Source of the DNA: Blautia sp.
GTDB taxonomy: Bacteria; Bacillota; Clostridia; Lachnospirales; Lachnospiraceae
NCBI GenBank assembly: GCA_026169535.1
Contig: JAPFCU010000037.1
Span: 1-64,000 of the forward strand
DNA length: 64,000 nucleotides
Direction of reading: 5' to 3'
The position numbers and the translations under genes were made by a program. Below the pieces are notes generated by a model. The model was not told where the DNA came from. It searched no databases and saw nothing but the letters and a program-made list of their open reading frames with translations. Positions within the stretch are counted from its first letter, which is position 1. Every line of letters starts with the position of its first letter. This document shows, one piece after another, positions 36,783-45,912 of the stretch.

Positions 36783-37826
36783 TCAGGCTTTTTCTTTTTT
36801 CTGAAGCAGAACTGCTATAATAATAATCGCTCCTTTAAATGCCTCCCGCAAAAATGGCGGAACGCCCCACAGATTCAAGAGATTATTCATGATCGCAATT
36901 GTCATAACACCCATGACTGTTCCCTGAATACTTCCTTTTCCTCCGGAAAAGCTTGTACCTCCCACTACTACAGATGCAATAGCATCCAATTCATATCCGG
37001 CACCTGCATTGGCATAATCCATAGAGCCGATACGTGCGATTGTTAGAGTTGCCGTTAATGCTACAAGGAATCCCATGAGAATATAAACTTTACATTTTAC
37101 TTTATTTACATTCACACCAGAAAGCCGTGCAGTACGTTCATTACTTCCAACTGCATACACCTGTCGTCCAAAAACTGTTTTCTGTGCTACAATATAAAGA
37201 ATAACTGCCGTAATGATCCAATATACAATCGGAAGTATCATGTAACCTCCAATCTCTACGTTTGCCAGCTTACAGAACGGTGCAGGAACCTTCGGATTCA
37301 CACTCTGCATAAAATGCTGAGTGACAGAGCGAAAAATTTTCTGCGTTCCTAAAGTAACAATAAAAGGCGGAATCATTCCCCATGATGCAAGTGATCCTGT
37401 AAATCCGCCCAGTACAAGACCAACAAGAATCCCAACTGCAATTGCAATCAGATATGCCGGTACTCCGGTGATTCCAAATCTTGAGAGTGTTCCAATGGTG
37501 TTGGCATCCATGATCACCATCATAACTGCACCAACTGCTACAAGTGTAGAACCAACTGCAAGATCAATGCCTCCGGAAATAATAACAAATGTCATACCAA
37601 GAGAAATAATTCCAATACCTGCATTATTTCTCAATACATTTGTAAAGTTCCTGATCCAGAGTTCTACGCATTCTCCAAAGCTTCCGCACGCAGAATAATT
37701 TAATGCCAGAGTCTGAAGAACAACCATAAAAAGTAATACCAGACCAATGCTGAATAAAGAATTATTTTTCCACTGACTCACCAGCCAGCTCAGGACATTT
37801 TTATTTTGTTTTTCTTTACCGTTCAT
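36783..37826 (-). CDS. Sugar ABC transporter permease (RbsC-like)
   Basis: 347 aa with about ten hydrophobic segments and the family motif GGIDLAVGSTLVAVGAV plus NERTARLSGVNVNKVK in a cytoplasmic loop. It forms the homodimeric channel of a CUT2-class importer for monosaccharides. It lies 15 bases after the ATPase gene and 30 bases before the ROK kinase gene. Confidence 0.94.
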   Translation of the reverse strand: MNGKEKQNKNVLSWLVSQWKNNSLFSIGLVLLFMVVLQTLALNYSACGSFGECVELWIRNFTNVLRNNAGIGIISLGMTFVIISGGIDLAVGSTLVAVGAVMMVIMDANTIGTLSRFGITGVPAYLIAIAVGILVGLVLGGFTGSLASWGMIPPFIVTLGTQKIFRSVTQHFMQSVNPKVPAPFCKLANVEIGGYMILPIVYWIITAVILYIVAQKTVFGRQVYAVGSNERTARLSGVNVNKVKCKVYILMGFLVALTATLTIARIGSMDYANAGAGYELDAIASVVVGGTSFSGGKGSIQGTVMGVMTIAIMNNLLNLWGVPPFLREAFKGAIIIIAVLLQKKEKA

Positions 37827-37841
37827 TACTTACCCTCCTGA

Positions 37842-39326
37842 TTATTTGTGCCCGCCGGTTGCAAGCCTCATAATAGTTTCTTCTTTCATTTCATCTCCAT
37901 GAAGCTCGTCCTGGATTGTACCATGATACATAACCACTGCCCTGCTGCAGATTCGTATAATCTCCTGAGCCTCACTGGAAAGAATCACAACTGCAATCCC
38001 CTGTTTTGCAAGTTCCAGGATGATATTATAAATATCTTCTTTTGCTCCTACATCCACACCCTGAGTAGGATTGTCCAGGATCAATACCTTAGGATTTGCC
38101 ATCAGCCATTTCGCCAGCACCACTTTTTGTTGATTTCCGCCGGAAAGACTTCCGATTAGATCCGTACCTTTTCCCAGCTTAATCCTGAGATTTTCTACAA
38201 ACCCGTCAAATTCTCTCTTTTGTCTGATTTTGTCTATAATTCCATAACGCGTCATTTTAGGAAGTACTGCGATCGACGCGTTTTCCATAATATTCATATC
38301 CTTTATAATGCCATTTTCTTTACGATCTCTGGGAACATATCCGATTCCCTGATCCATAGCCTGCTGTACACTGGAAATCCTGCATTCCTGTCCTTCTACA
38401 AATATACGTCCGCTATATTCCGGCATACATCCGAATACTGTCTGGAACACTTCTGTTCTTCCATCACCCAGAAGACCTGTTACTCCAAGGATTTCCCCTT
38501 TATGTACTGCTAAAGAAATGTCTTTAAACTTCTTATCTAAAGACAAATTTTCCAATCTTAATACCTCTTCCCCATATTCCTGCTGCTGACGAAGAGATTC
38601 TGTCCTTACTTCATGCCCCACCATAAACTTTGCCAGTTCATTGATACTGGTATCGCTTACATTTCCATGTGCCACCATCTGACCATCCCGCAAAACGGTA
38701 TAACGATCACAGAATTCCATAACCTCTCGTAGTTTATGTGAAATAAATACAATTCCTACTCCCTGTTTTTTCAGAGTCCGCATCATAGTAAATACATGCT
38801 CAATCTCCGGCTCTGTCAGAGATGTAGTTGGTTCATCCATAATGATCAGCTTTGCATTCATCATTAATGCTCGTGCAATCTCTACAATCTGTTTATAAGA
38901 TGCATCCAGGTCTCTGACCATTGTTTTCGGATCAATCTCTACTTCTATTCGTTCAAATACTTTCCTTGTCTCCTCGCACATTGCCTCAATATCCAGAAGA
39001 CCATTTTTCTTTTTAATTTCTCTGCTGATAAACATATTTTCATATACAGCAAGATCATTGATCAGGTTCAGCTCCTGATGAATAAACCCAACACCTGCAT
39101 TCAAGGAATCCAGCGGAGTCGCAAATTCAACCAGCCTGTCATCAATGGAAATCGTTCCCTGATCTGCTTTCAGAACGCCACCAAGTATATTCATAAGTGT
39201 GGATTTTCCTGCTCCATTTTCACCTAACAGCGCGCAGATTTCACCACCGGAAAGCGTAAAATCAATTCCCTGCAGTACATTATTTGCGCCAAAAGATTTT
39301 GTAATCCCTTTCATCTTCAGATTCAT
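37842..39326 (-). CDS. Sugar ABC transporter ATPase (RbsA/MglA-like)
   Basis: 494 aa, two fused ABC domains as in CUT2 importers. The first has Walker A GENGAGKST and Walker B LIIMDEPTTSL; the second has a degenerate Walker A (GLLGDGRTE), signature LSGGNQQKV and Walker B LILDNPTQGVD. The unequal pair of ATP sites is normal for RbsA-type proteins. It is separated from the binding-protein gene by a strong hairpin. Confidence 0.95.
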   Translation of the reverse strand: MNLKMKGITKSFGANNVLQGIDFTLSGGEICALLGENGAGKSTLMNILGGVLKADQGTISIDDRLVEFATPLDSLNAGVGFIHQELNLINDLAVYENMFISREIKKKNGLLDIEAMCEETRKVFERIEVEIDPKTMVRDLDASYKQIVEIARALMMNAKLIIMDEPTTSLTEPEIEHVFTMMRTLKKQGVGIVFISHKLREVMEFCDRYTVLRDGQMVAHGNVSDTSINELAKFMVGHEVRTESLRQQQEYGEEVLRLENLSLDKKFKDISLAVHKGEILGVTGLLGDGRTEVFQTVFGCMPEYSGRIFVEGQECRISSVQQAMDQGIGYVPRDRKENGIIKDMNIMENASIAVLPKMTRYGIIDKIRQKREFDGFVENLRIKLGKGTDLIGSLSGGNQQKVVLAKWLMANPKVLILDNPTQGVDVGAKEDIYNIILELAKQGIAVVILSSEAQEIIRICSRAVVMYHGTIQDELHGDEMKEETIMRLATGGHK

Positions 39327-39348
39327 ATCTGACCTCCAGCTTTCCTTT

Positions 39349-39377
39349 CAAACAAGGCTGCCGTATACACGGCAGCC
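39349..39377 (-). terminator. Intercistronic hairpin after the binding-protein gene
   Basis: GGCTGCCGT and ACGGCAGCC form a perfect nine-pair stem with a four-base loop on the minus strand, followed by TTGTTTG. It starts 23 bases after the binding-protein stop. Hairpins here usually act as partial terminators or mRNA stabilisers that raise binding-protein levels over the ATPase and permease. Confidence 0.65.
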
Positions 39378-39399
39378 CTTCCAAATTTCATCATACTTA

Positions 39400-40362
39400 T
39401 CAGTATGGAGAAGATGGATCAAGAAATTCTTCATAATTTTCTTTATCTACAATCGTTGTTGGAATAATCAGTTTCTCTTCCACTGTTTCACCGTCCAGAA
39501 GCTGTACAGCCTCATCTACAGCAGTTTCAACCATTGCAGGAGAATAAGTAGCAGAAGCTACATTAATATTCTCATATTCCGGCATCATATTAAAATATTC
39601 CTGGCATCCGCCACCGCCTGTGATAACTTTGATATCGTCTCTTCCAGCTTCCTGGATTGCCTGCAGAACACCGATGGATGTTTCATCATCCAGGGAATAT
39701 ACTGCGTCAATTTTTGGATTATTTACAAGAACATCCGCAAAATCGGCGAGACCAGCTTCACGGGTAAACTCTGTTGCATACTCGATCACTTCCCAGTTCT
39801 GGTCAATTTTTTCCATCTGCTCATAAAATCCTTCCATACGAAGATCGTTTACAGATCCTGCTGTAGGCACTGTCAGAGCGATGACTGTTCCGTCCGGGCC
39901 AATCTTATCAAGAATATAATTTACTCCCTGTACACCCATATCCTTATTATCACCAGTTACCAGATAATAACCTTCAAGATCGAATTCAAGGTCAAAACAG
40001 ACCAGAGGAATGTCTGCATCAAGAATTTTCTGGAGTGGGGCTTCCATGCCGTCCCACTGTGGATATGCTACAATAGCATCCACATTCTGGGTAAGAAGGT
40101 CGTCAAGGTCTGCTGTCATATCTTCTGCATTTCCACTTGTTGCAATAATAAAGTCTTTGATCTTTCCTTCTTCTTTTAATTCTTCGCAGCGTTTTTCTGC
40201 ATGGTATGCTACTGCCGCAACCCATCCATGGGTTACTTCCGGTGCCAGTACACCGATCACGTACTCACTGGTCTCTTCTGCCGCTGAAACAGTTACTGCT
40301 GTTCCGGAAAGAGATCCTGCTGCTAACCCCAGTGCCAATACCATTGCCAATCTTTTTTTCAT
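39400..40362 (-). CDS. Sugar ABC transporter substrate-binding protein (RbsB-like)
   Basis: 320 aa of the periplasmic-binding protein 4 (RbsB) type. It carries TYSPAMVETAVDEAVQLL and VDAIVAYPQWDGME, typical of the two lobes. It captures the sugar outside the cell for the RbsA/RbsC-like partner. The signal peptide reads LAAGSLSGTAVTVSAA: the lipobox position has Thr rather than Cys, so it may be cleaved by signal peptidase I and not lipid-anchored, which is unusual for a Gram-positive binding protein. An Asn/Asp-rich ligand is not inferable. Confidence 0.92.
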   Translation of the reverse strand: MKKRLAMVLALGLAAGSLSGTAVTVSAAEETSEYVIGVLAPEVTHGWVAAVAYHAEKRCEELKEEGKIKDFIIATSGNAEDMTADLDDLLTQNVDAIVAYPQWDGMEAPLQKILDADIPLVCFDLEFDLEGYYLVTGDNKDMGVQGVNYILDKIGPDGTVIALTVPTAGSVNDLRMEGFYEQMEKIDQNWEVIEYATEFTREAGLADFADVLVNNPKIDAVYSLDDETSIGVLQAIQEAGRDDIKVITGGGGCQEYFNMMPEYENINVASATYSPAMVETAVDEAVQLLDGETVEEKLIIPTTIVDKENYEEFLDPSSPY

Positions 40363-40409
40363 GTTGATTCTCCTTTCACATGTACATTTTATAACTAAAG
40401 CGCCCTCGC

Positions 40410-41381
40410 TTATAGTTTCTTATTTATTTCCTCCAAATATCCCAGTACCCCCAGTATCTGATCATATTGGATCATATCCGAATCTTTGTCGTTTTGCAGA
40501 CATTCTACAAAATGCTCCAGTTCTTCAAGATAAACTCCGGTTGGAGGAATATTGATTCCGGTTGGAATTTTTCGTTTCTCTGATGTATCCAGTATTTGCG
40601 GCTCTTTTCCCTCCGGATACAGAATTGCCTTTCCCTCTCTGGATTCCAGAACTCCATGCTCAAAGCATACACGATAGCCTGCTGACCACGGATAATCTCC
40701 ATTGAACCACGAAGCTTCCGCACAGATATTTATTTTCTGTCCATTATACTCAAATTCATAAAGAAACCGATACTGCTGCGGCATACCGTCTTTTCCTGAC
40801 CAGGAACTGGTACAATACTGTTTTTCAGGAAGTCCCAATATACTGACCAGAAAATCCAGATCATGGATATGAAGATCAAATGGAAGAAGCCCACTTTTTG
40901 TTTTATCTGTCAGCCATCCTCCACTTGTCCATTTCGGCTTTGCAGATAATCTCCAAAAATAACCGTCCAGCATTTTTCCACAAGTCTGTTCTTCAATAAC
41001 TCGTTTCAGCACTTTATATTCCGGAAAAAACCGAAGGACCTGTCCCACATACAAATGATGTCCGTATTTTTTTGCAGTATTGATCAGTTCTTCTCCCTCT
41101 GCTCTGGTAAGAGACAGAGGCTTTTCACAGATCACGCTGCAGTATTTCAATGCCTCTTTTGCCTGTGTATAGTGAAGAAATGTAGGAGTACATATATCTA
41201 CAACATCTAAATGTTCGCTTTGTATCATTTCTGTAATATCGGAATAATCATTTACTCCCCATTTTTCAGCTTTTTCTCTGTTTCCACAGACTGCTACAAC
41301 CTGACATTCCTCTATATATTGGTAATTTGTATAATGCACAGTGCCCATACCGCCTGTACCAACAATGCCCACACGTATCAT
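40410..41381 (-). CDS. Gfo/Idh/MocA-family NAD(P)-dependent dehydrogenase
   Basis: 323 aa. A Rossmann domain with GTGGMGTVHYTNY at the N-terminus is followed by the family EKP motif (VICEKPLSL) near residue 95 and a C-terminal alpha/beta domain with WRLSAKPKW and DLHIHDLDFL, where the D-HDLD histidine is the usual catalytic site. Members oxidise or reduce hydroxyls of sugars and inositols. It lies between a TIM-barrel isomerase gene and the binding-protein gene. The substrate is unknown. Confidence 0.9.
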   Translation of the reverse strand: MIRVGIVGTGGMGTVHYTNYQYIEECQVVAVCGNREKAEKWGVNDYSDITEMIQSEHLDVVDICTPTFLHYTQAKEALKYCSVICEKPLSLTRAEGEELINTAKKYGHHLYVGQVLRFFPEYKVLKRVIEEQTCGKMLDGYFWRLSAKPKWTSGGWLTDKTKSGLLPFDLHIHDLDFLVSILGLPEKQYCTSSWSGKDGMPQQYRFLYEFEYNGQKINICAEASWFNGDYPWSAGYRVCFEHGVLESREGKAILYPEGKEPQILDTSEKRKIPTGINIPPTGVYLEELEHFVECLQNDKDSDMIQYDQILGVLGYLEEINKKL

Positions 41382-41395
41382 AGCTGCATCACCAC

Positions 41396-42304
41396 CTACA
41401 TCAAAGTGTGAAGATATCTATATGCTATGCCTATTCCTGCAAGGGTATCTTCTATGGAACCCTCAAATGCACGGTCTTCACATTCCAGACAGGCAGAGCT
41501 TCTATATCCGATTTCGTGCAGCCGGGTGATCAGTTTTGGAAAATCCACATCTCCATAGCCAGGAAGTTTTGGTGTGTGCCAGAGTCCCGGATAAGAAAAT
41601 CTTCCATACTCCTCTACTTTTTCCTGATCAATCTGAAGATCTTTAAAATGAATATGAAAAATACGATCTGCAAAATCCACCACAGGCTTCCATACATTCA
41701 TTCCCTGCAGGATCATATGAGACGGATCAAAGCATAAACCAATATTCGGTCCCATTGCAAACATTCTTCTCCATACCTGAGGACTGACAGCCAGATTATT
41801 ACCTCCCGGCCACTCATCCTTTGTAAAATACATCGGACAGTTTTCAATGGCTATTCTCACACCCCGTTCCTGTGCATATTTAAGAAGAGGAGGCCATACT
41901 TCTTCCATCAGATCCAGATTTTCTTCTACTGTTTTTGTTTTATCTTTACCAATAAACGTAGTAACCAGATTTACCTTCATTAACGCTGCTGCTTCAATAA
42001 CTTTTTTTAAATGCTCTCTGGACTTCTCTGCTGTCTCTGTATTATCCGACAGAGGATTCGGGAAGTAAGCCAGCGCTGCTATCTCAATTCCTTTTTCTTC
42101 AGCATAATCCAGATATTTCTTTGCGCTTTCTTCTGTCATTCCATCTACATCAATGTGTGATACTCCTGCATATCTGCGTGACGCCTTTTCTCTGGGCCAG
42201 CAGCACACCTCGAGAGACTGAAATCCTGTCTCGGCCGCAAAATCCACTACCTGCTCAAACGTATACTCAGCAAGAATCGCTGTATGTAAACCAAGCTTCA
42301 TCAT
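41396..42304 (-). CDS. TIM-barrel sugar isomerase/epimerase (IolE/AP-endonuclease 2 fold)
   Basis: About 302 aa. Metal-binding segments of the xylose-isomerase-like barrel are visible: AIENCPMYF, CFDPSHMILQG and FHIHFKDLQI, and a final glutamate region in CLECEDRAFEG. Such enzymes isomerise, epimerise or dehydrate sugars and inositols, often with a Gfo/Idh partner. I prefer the second ATG at 42304, since a GGGGG ribosome site lies nine bases upstream of it. It is flanked by two dehydrogenase genes. Confidence 0.88.
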   Translation of the reverse strand: MMKLGLHTAILAEYTFEQVVDFAAETGFQSLEVCCWPREKASRRYAGVSHIDVDGMTEESAKKYLDYAEEKGIEIAALAYFPNPLSDNTETAEKSREHLKKVIEAAALMKVNLVTTFIGKDKTKTVEENLDLMEEVWPPLLKYAQERGVRIAIENCPMYFTKDEWPGGNNLAVSPQVWRRMFAMGPNIGLCFDPSHMILQGMNVWKPVVDFADRIFHIHFKDLQIDQEKVEEYGRFSYPGLWHTPKLPGYGDVDFPKLITRLHEIGYRSSACLECEDRAFEGSIEDTLAGIGIAYRYLHTLM

Positions 42305-42323
42305 AGTTTTCATCCCCCTGTAT

Positions 42324-43463
42324 TCAGATTTTTACCCAGGCACGTTTCTGTGCAGATTCATAAACTTTTTCGTTCAGGATCATCTCTCTCAGACCGTCCT
42401 CAAAGCCGGCAAAATCTTTTTTTGATGTATCCTTATCTATTACTGCCTGATAAAATTTATCAAATTGTGCTTTAAATGTATCCGGAAATCCCTCTACATG
42501 ACCTCCTGGATATCCAATCACACCACATGCCTCTTCTGATAAGATAGAAGGATCTTTCGGCGCCTTCTGATTAAAGGTTTCCCGTCGTCCGATCCAGAGT
42601 TCCTGAGAATCTTCGCTGTCCCAATGAAGAGCACATTTGCTTCCGCTGATAGAAATGATCTGCTGGTTCTTACGTCCTGCAGTTACCTGGCTGACATTCA
42701 CACTTCCGATCGCTCCGTTTTCAAAGCGGAAAAGAATGCTGCACCAGTCCTCAGTTTCAATAGGAACATCCTCATAATCTTCTGGTCGAAACGCCATTCC
42801 GGAAAAAGTAGCTACTTCTTTCAAAGGTTTCTTTCTGGTCTTATGCATAATTTCAAATTCGGCAAGAAGCTCTACGGCTCTCTGACCAGTTATATCCTCA
42901 ACCATATCAATCCAGTGCGTACCTATGTCAGAAAATGCTCTTGTCTTTCCTGACATTTTAGGATCCAGTCGCCAGCTCCAGTCGCTTTCCAGAAACAGCC
43001 AGTCCTGCAGATAGCTTCCTGTGACCGCATAAATATCACCAACTTCTCCTCTCCTTACCATCGCCTTCATCTGCTGGACCTGCGGATTCATTCGCAGAGA
43101 ATGATTCACTCCTGTAACAATATGATGCTCCTTTGCATACAAACACAGTTTTTCTGCTTCTTCCACTGTCATAGTGAATGGTTTTTCCAGCATAACGCTC
43201 AATCCATGCTCCATAGCATACATTGCCATTTCAAAATGAGTATGATTTGGTGTACAGATATGAACTGCATCCAGATTCTCTTTCTGGATCATTTCCCGAT
43301 AATCATCATATCCATGAGCTACATAAAGCGCTTCTGCCTTTTCTGCTCCTCCTCCTGCATCTGCCACTGCAGCCACATCTACATACCCCAGTCTTCGCAG
43401 TGCTTCTACATGTGCGGTTCCAATAAAGCCAATTCCTATTACCCCAACTCTTAACTTCTTCAT
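42324..43463 (-). CDS. Gfo/Idh/MocA-family dehydrogenase, second copy
   Basis: 379 aa. The Rossmann motif is GIGFIGTAHVEAL, the family lysine is in VMLEKPFTM, and the catalytic segment is FSDIGTHWIDMVEDITG with the D-GTH-D pattern. It is longer than the other dehydrogenase and only distantly similar to it, so the two likely act on different intermediates. It lies between the two TIM-barrel genes. Confidence 0.9.
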   Translation of the reverse strand: MKKLRVGVIGIGFIGTAHVEALRRLGYVDVAAVADAGGGAEKAEALYVAHGYDDYREMIQKENLDAVHICTPNHTHFEMAMYAMEHGLSVMLEKPFTMTVEEAEKLCLYAKEHHIVTGVNHSLRMNPQVQQMKAMVRRGEVGDIYAVTGSYLQDWLFLESDWSWRLDPKMSGKTRAFSDIGTHWIDMVEDITGQRAVELLAEFEIMHKTRKKPLKEVATFSGMAFRPEDYEDVPIETEDWCSILFRFENGAIGSVNVSQVTAGRKNQQIISISGSKCALHWDSEDSQELWIGRRETFNQKAPKDPSILSEEACGVIGYPGGHVEGFPDTFKAQFDKFYQAVIDKDTSKKDFAGFEDGLREMILNEKVYESAQKRAWVKI

Positions 43464-43493
43464 TACCTTCTCCTTTTTATACAGATTTTCATT

Positions 43494-44306
43494 TTACAGT
43501 TCAAATCCTGCCTGCTGAAGATAAAGTGCAGATTTCTTTACTGCCTCATCAATCTCTTTTAAATCTCCTGGTCCTTTTTCGGTAAATTCAATTTCTATTG
43601 AAAACGGACACCTGTTTTCATTTTCTTTAAGAATCTCAAAAATCTCCGAAAAATCAATCTGTCCATCCCCCAGCGCCGGAAAATTCCATTCTTTCTGCTG
43701 TCCGGCTTTATCTTTCAGATGCATATATGCCACCTGGTCTACACAATTTCTCAGATCATCTGCTACATTGACCCCGCCATAAAAAATCGCATTAGCTGTA
43801 TCATAATTGATCTTTACTCTGGGATTTCCCACAAGATTTACGATTTCTTTCAGAATATTTCCGTTTCCGTGCTCCCCATGCACTTCCAGGACAAGAGTCA
43901 TATCAAACTCTTCCAAATAAGGAATAAAATCAGAAATATGCTGTGCAACCGTCTCATTGGAAGCCACTGCCTGATCCTTCAGGTGAGCCTCTCCTACAGA
44001 AGAAACAATGTAATCACATCCAAAAAAAGCAGCCAGCTTAATATTTTCAATAAAGTCCTCCATTCGTTCTCTATCCATAAGATTACAATGTCCGCTCATG
44101 GCAAATGGAGTCATGTTATACTCTTTTAAAAGTTTTTTTACTTCCAGAAGCCTGTGAAATGACTGATCCGGAAATACATGTTCTGTCCATCCTTTTGTAG
44201 CTGTCAGCTCTATATAATGAAACCCTGCCGCAGCAGCGCCTCTGACAGCCTCCTCAATAGAATATCCATGATAACAATTGGAATTTACTCCTATGATTCT
44301 TTTCAT
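43494..44306 (-). CDS. TIM-barrel sugar isomerase/epimerase, second copy
   Basis: 270 aa. Metal ligands of the AP-endonuclease 2/xylose isomerase barrel are in VLEVHGEHGNG, INYDTANAIFYGG, AYMHLKDKAG and FSIEIEFTE. It is shorter than, and only weakly similar to, the barrel at 41396-42304. It is the first enzyme gene after the ROK repressor (17-base gap). Substrate unknown. Confidence 0.88.
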   Translation of the reverse strand: MKRIIGVNSNCYHGYSIEEAVRGAAAAGFHYIELTATKGWTEHVFPDQSFHRLLEVKKLLKEYNMTPFAMSGHCNLMDRERMEDFIENIKLAAFFGCDYIVSSVGEAHLKDQAVASNETVAQHISDFIPYLEEFDMTLVLEVHGEHGNGNILKEIVNLVGNPRVKINYDTANAIFYGGVNVADDLRNCVDQVAYMHLKDKAGQQKEWNFPALGDGQIDFSEIFEILKENENRCPFSIEIEFTEKGPGDLKEIDEAVKKSALYLQQAGFEL

Positions 44307-44323
44307 TTTCTTGATCCTCCATT

Positions 44324-45439
44324 TTAATCATCTGGATTTACCCTTATCGTAACATTCCCCAGCTTTGCACTTTTCTCTATAGAATGCCTTACGCACTCCT
44401 GTATCATTCCCTGAGCACAGCAGGTGCTGTCTGTATTAATCTGCAGTCTGGGAAGTACATCCTTTGGAAAATATGGACGAATCCTTTCTTCTATTATTTC
44501 AAGAGCCTCTTTATCAATATATTTTCCCTGTATCACTACAATTTCAGGAGCTGTAATACAGCCTACGCTGACAATACCTTTTGCAATAAGATCATAATAA
44601 TTTTCCAGCAATTTCTTACTGCCTGGATTCATCTGGATTTCCTGCTGAAGTTCCATTACACAATTTTCATAATCTCCACGGCCATTTACCGGCTCATGAC
44701 TGCTGTTCAGATCATCATGAAAGATCAGAAAACCCAGTTCTCCGGAAAAACTGTCTTTTCCTCTGTGGAGTCTTCCATCTATAATAATCCCCGCACTAAG
44801 AGCATCCTCCGCATAAATATATACCATATCCGAATACTGACCCTGAAGTTTGCTTTCATAATATCCAAGAGTCATCATCCTGGTATCATTTTCTACAAGA
44901 ACATCAATCCCAAACCGTTTCTGCAGTTCCTCCTGAAGATTATATTTTTCCCACTCCGGAATCTCCGGAATATGTTTTATAAGTCCACTGCTCCTTACCA
45001 CACCAGGAACTGTAATACCGATAGAAAGAACCGTACCTTCTACCTTTGCAATCAGTTCCTTGATACATCCGCATAAAAAATCCAGATAATTTTGTTCATA
45101 CTCCTTATGATAAACATATCTTTTTTCATACCGGATTTCTCCGGTAAGATCTACAAGAGCCGCCGAAAAACCGCCTGATTCATATAAAAGCAAAATCGTA
45201 TTATGAGAACGGTCCGCCTCATATTTTGCAGCTTTCCGTCCCACACCCTCACCACTTCTTCCAGTCTCCCGGATCCACCCCTCTTTTAAAAGGATATTGA
45301 CCCGTTTGGTAACTGTCGGGAGACTTAGTGCTGTCTGTTCTGCAATTTCAGGTTTTGAAATGGGACCTGATTTATAAATTAAATCCCGTACAATATCCGT
45401 ATTTAGATTTTTTAGCAATCTTGGCTGACCTAATAACAT
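44324..45439 (-). CDS. ROK-family transcriptional repressor (NagC/XylR type)
   Basis: 371 aa. An N-terminal winged helix-turn-helix (ISKPEIAEQTALSLPTVTKRV) recognises DNA, followed by a ROK domain that binds a sugar or sugar phosphate. The kinase ATP loop and zinc cysteines are largely absent from the ROK part, as expected for a regulator that has lost catalysis. It is the second gene of the operon, so it probably regulates the operon promoter at 45804-45832, where an AATAAA/TTTATT inverted repeat is present. Confidence 0.9.
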   Translation of the reverse strand: MLLGQPRLLKNLNTDIVRDLIYKSGPISKPEIAEQTALSLPTVTKRVNILLKEGWIRETGRSGEGVGRKAAKYEADRSHNTILLLYESGGFSAALVDLTGEIRYEKRYVYHKEYEQNYLDFLCGCIKELIAKVEGTVLSIGITVPGVVRSSGLIKHIPEIPEWEKYNLQEELQKRFGIDVLVENDTRMMTLGYYESKLQGQYSDMVYIYAEDALSAGIIIDGRLHRGKDSFSGELGFLIFHDDLNSSHEPVNGRGDYENCVMELQQEIQMNPGSKKLLENYYDLIAKGIVSVGCITAPEIVVIQGKYIDKEALEIIEERIRPYFPKDVLPRLQINTDSTCCAQGMIQECVRHSIEKSAKLGNVTIRVNPDD

Positions 45440-45487
45440 CTATGCCCTATCTCCATTTCATATTTTTAGCAGAATTTCCATATTTCT

Positions 45488-45751
45488 TTATTTTCCCAGA
45501 AAAAGTTCGATGGGATATTTTACTTTTGGCGGATTCTCCAGTGGAAGTTTTACTTTTTTACCTGTTCCGGCAGATATATAAGCCGCATAGATCATTTCAA
45601 GCACTGCCCGCCCGTCTTCACCGGTAACTACAGGTATCTTGTCTTCTCTGACACACTCTATAAAATGAGAAAGCTCCTGAGGATATCCCTGGTTAAATGC
45701 TTCCTCAAAAATAGTAAATGTCCATCCCTGAGTGGAACCAGCCTTTTCCAT
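45488..45751 (-). pseudogene. C-terminal fragment of a Gfo/Idh/MocA dehydrogenase
   Basis: 87 aa that match only the C-terminal end of the Gfo/Idh/MocA family (NQGYPQELSHFIECVRED, then ISAGTGKKVKLP). The Rossmann domain, EKP motif and catalytic histidine are missing, and the next gene starts too close for them to lie upstream. It still has a strong ribosome site (GGAGGAGGG) and sits directly behind the operon promoter, so it may be translated. I see an in-frame deletion remnant as most likely; a repurposed small protein is possible. Confidence 0.7.
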
Positions 45752-45772
45752 TTGTTCCCTCCTCCATCCAAT

Positions 45773-45800
45773 TAATTAATAAACTTTATTTATTATTTAT
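45773..45800. promoter_or_regulatory. AT-rich inverted repeat, candidate ROK repressor operator
   Basis: AATAAA and TTTATT halves flank a five-base centre just downstream of the operon -10 box. It is a plausible site for the ROK repressor of the same operon. AT-richness makes chance palindromes common here, so confidence is low. Confidence 0.35.
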
Positions 45801-45803
45801 CTA

Positions 45804-45832
45804 AAAATAACATTTATTTTAATGTTTGTCAA
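45804..45832 (-). promoter_or_regulatory. Promoter of the sugar operon
   Basis: Consensus TTGACA and TATTTT are 17 bases apart on the minus strand. The promoter lies about 50 bases upstream of the truncated dehydrogenase ORF. Confidence 0.75.
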
Positions 45833-45912
45833 TATTTTTTGTGTATTTTGTCGTTTTCTTTTGTGCTTTTATGATTAAAAAGCCTGAAACCGTATTACTT
45901 TCTCAAATATTC

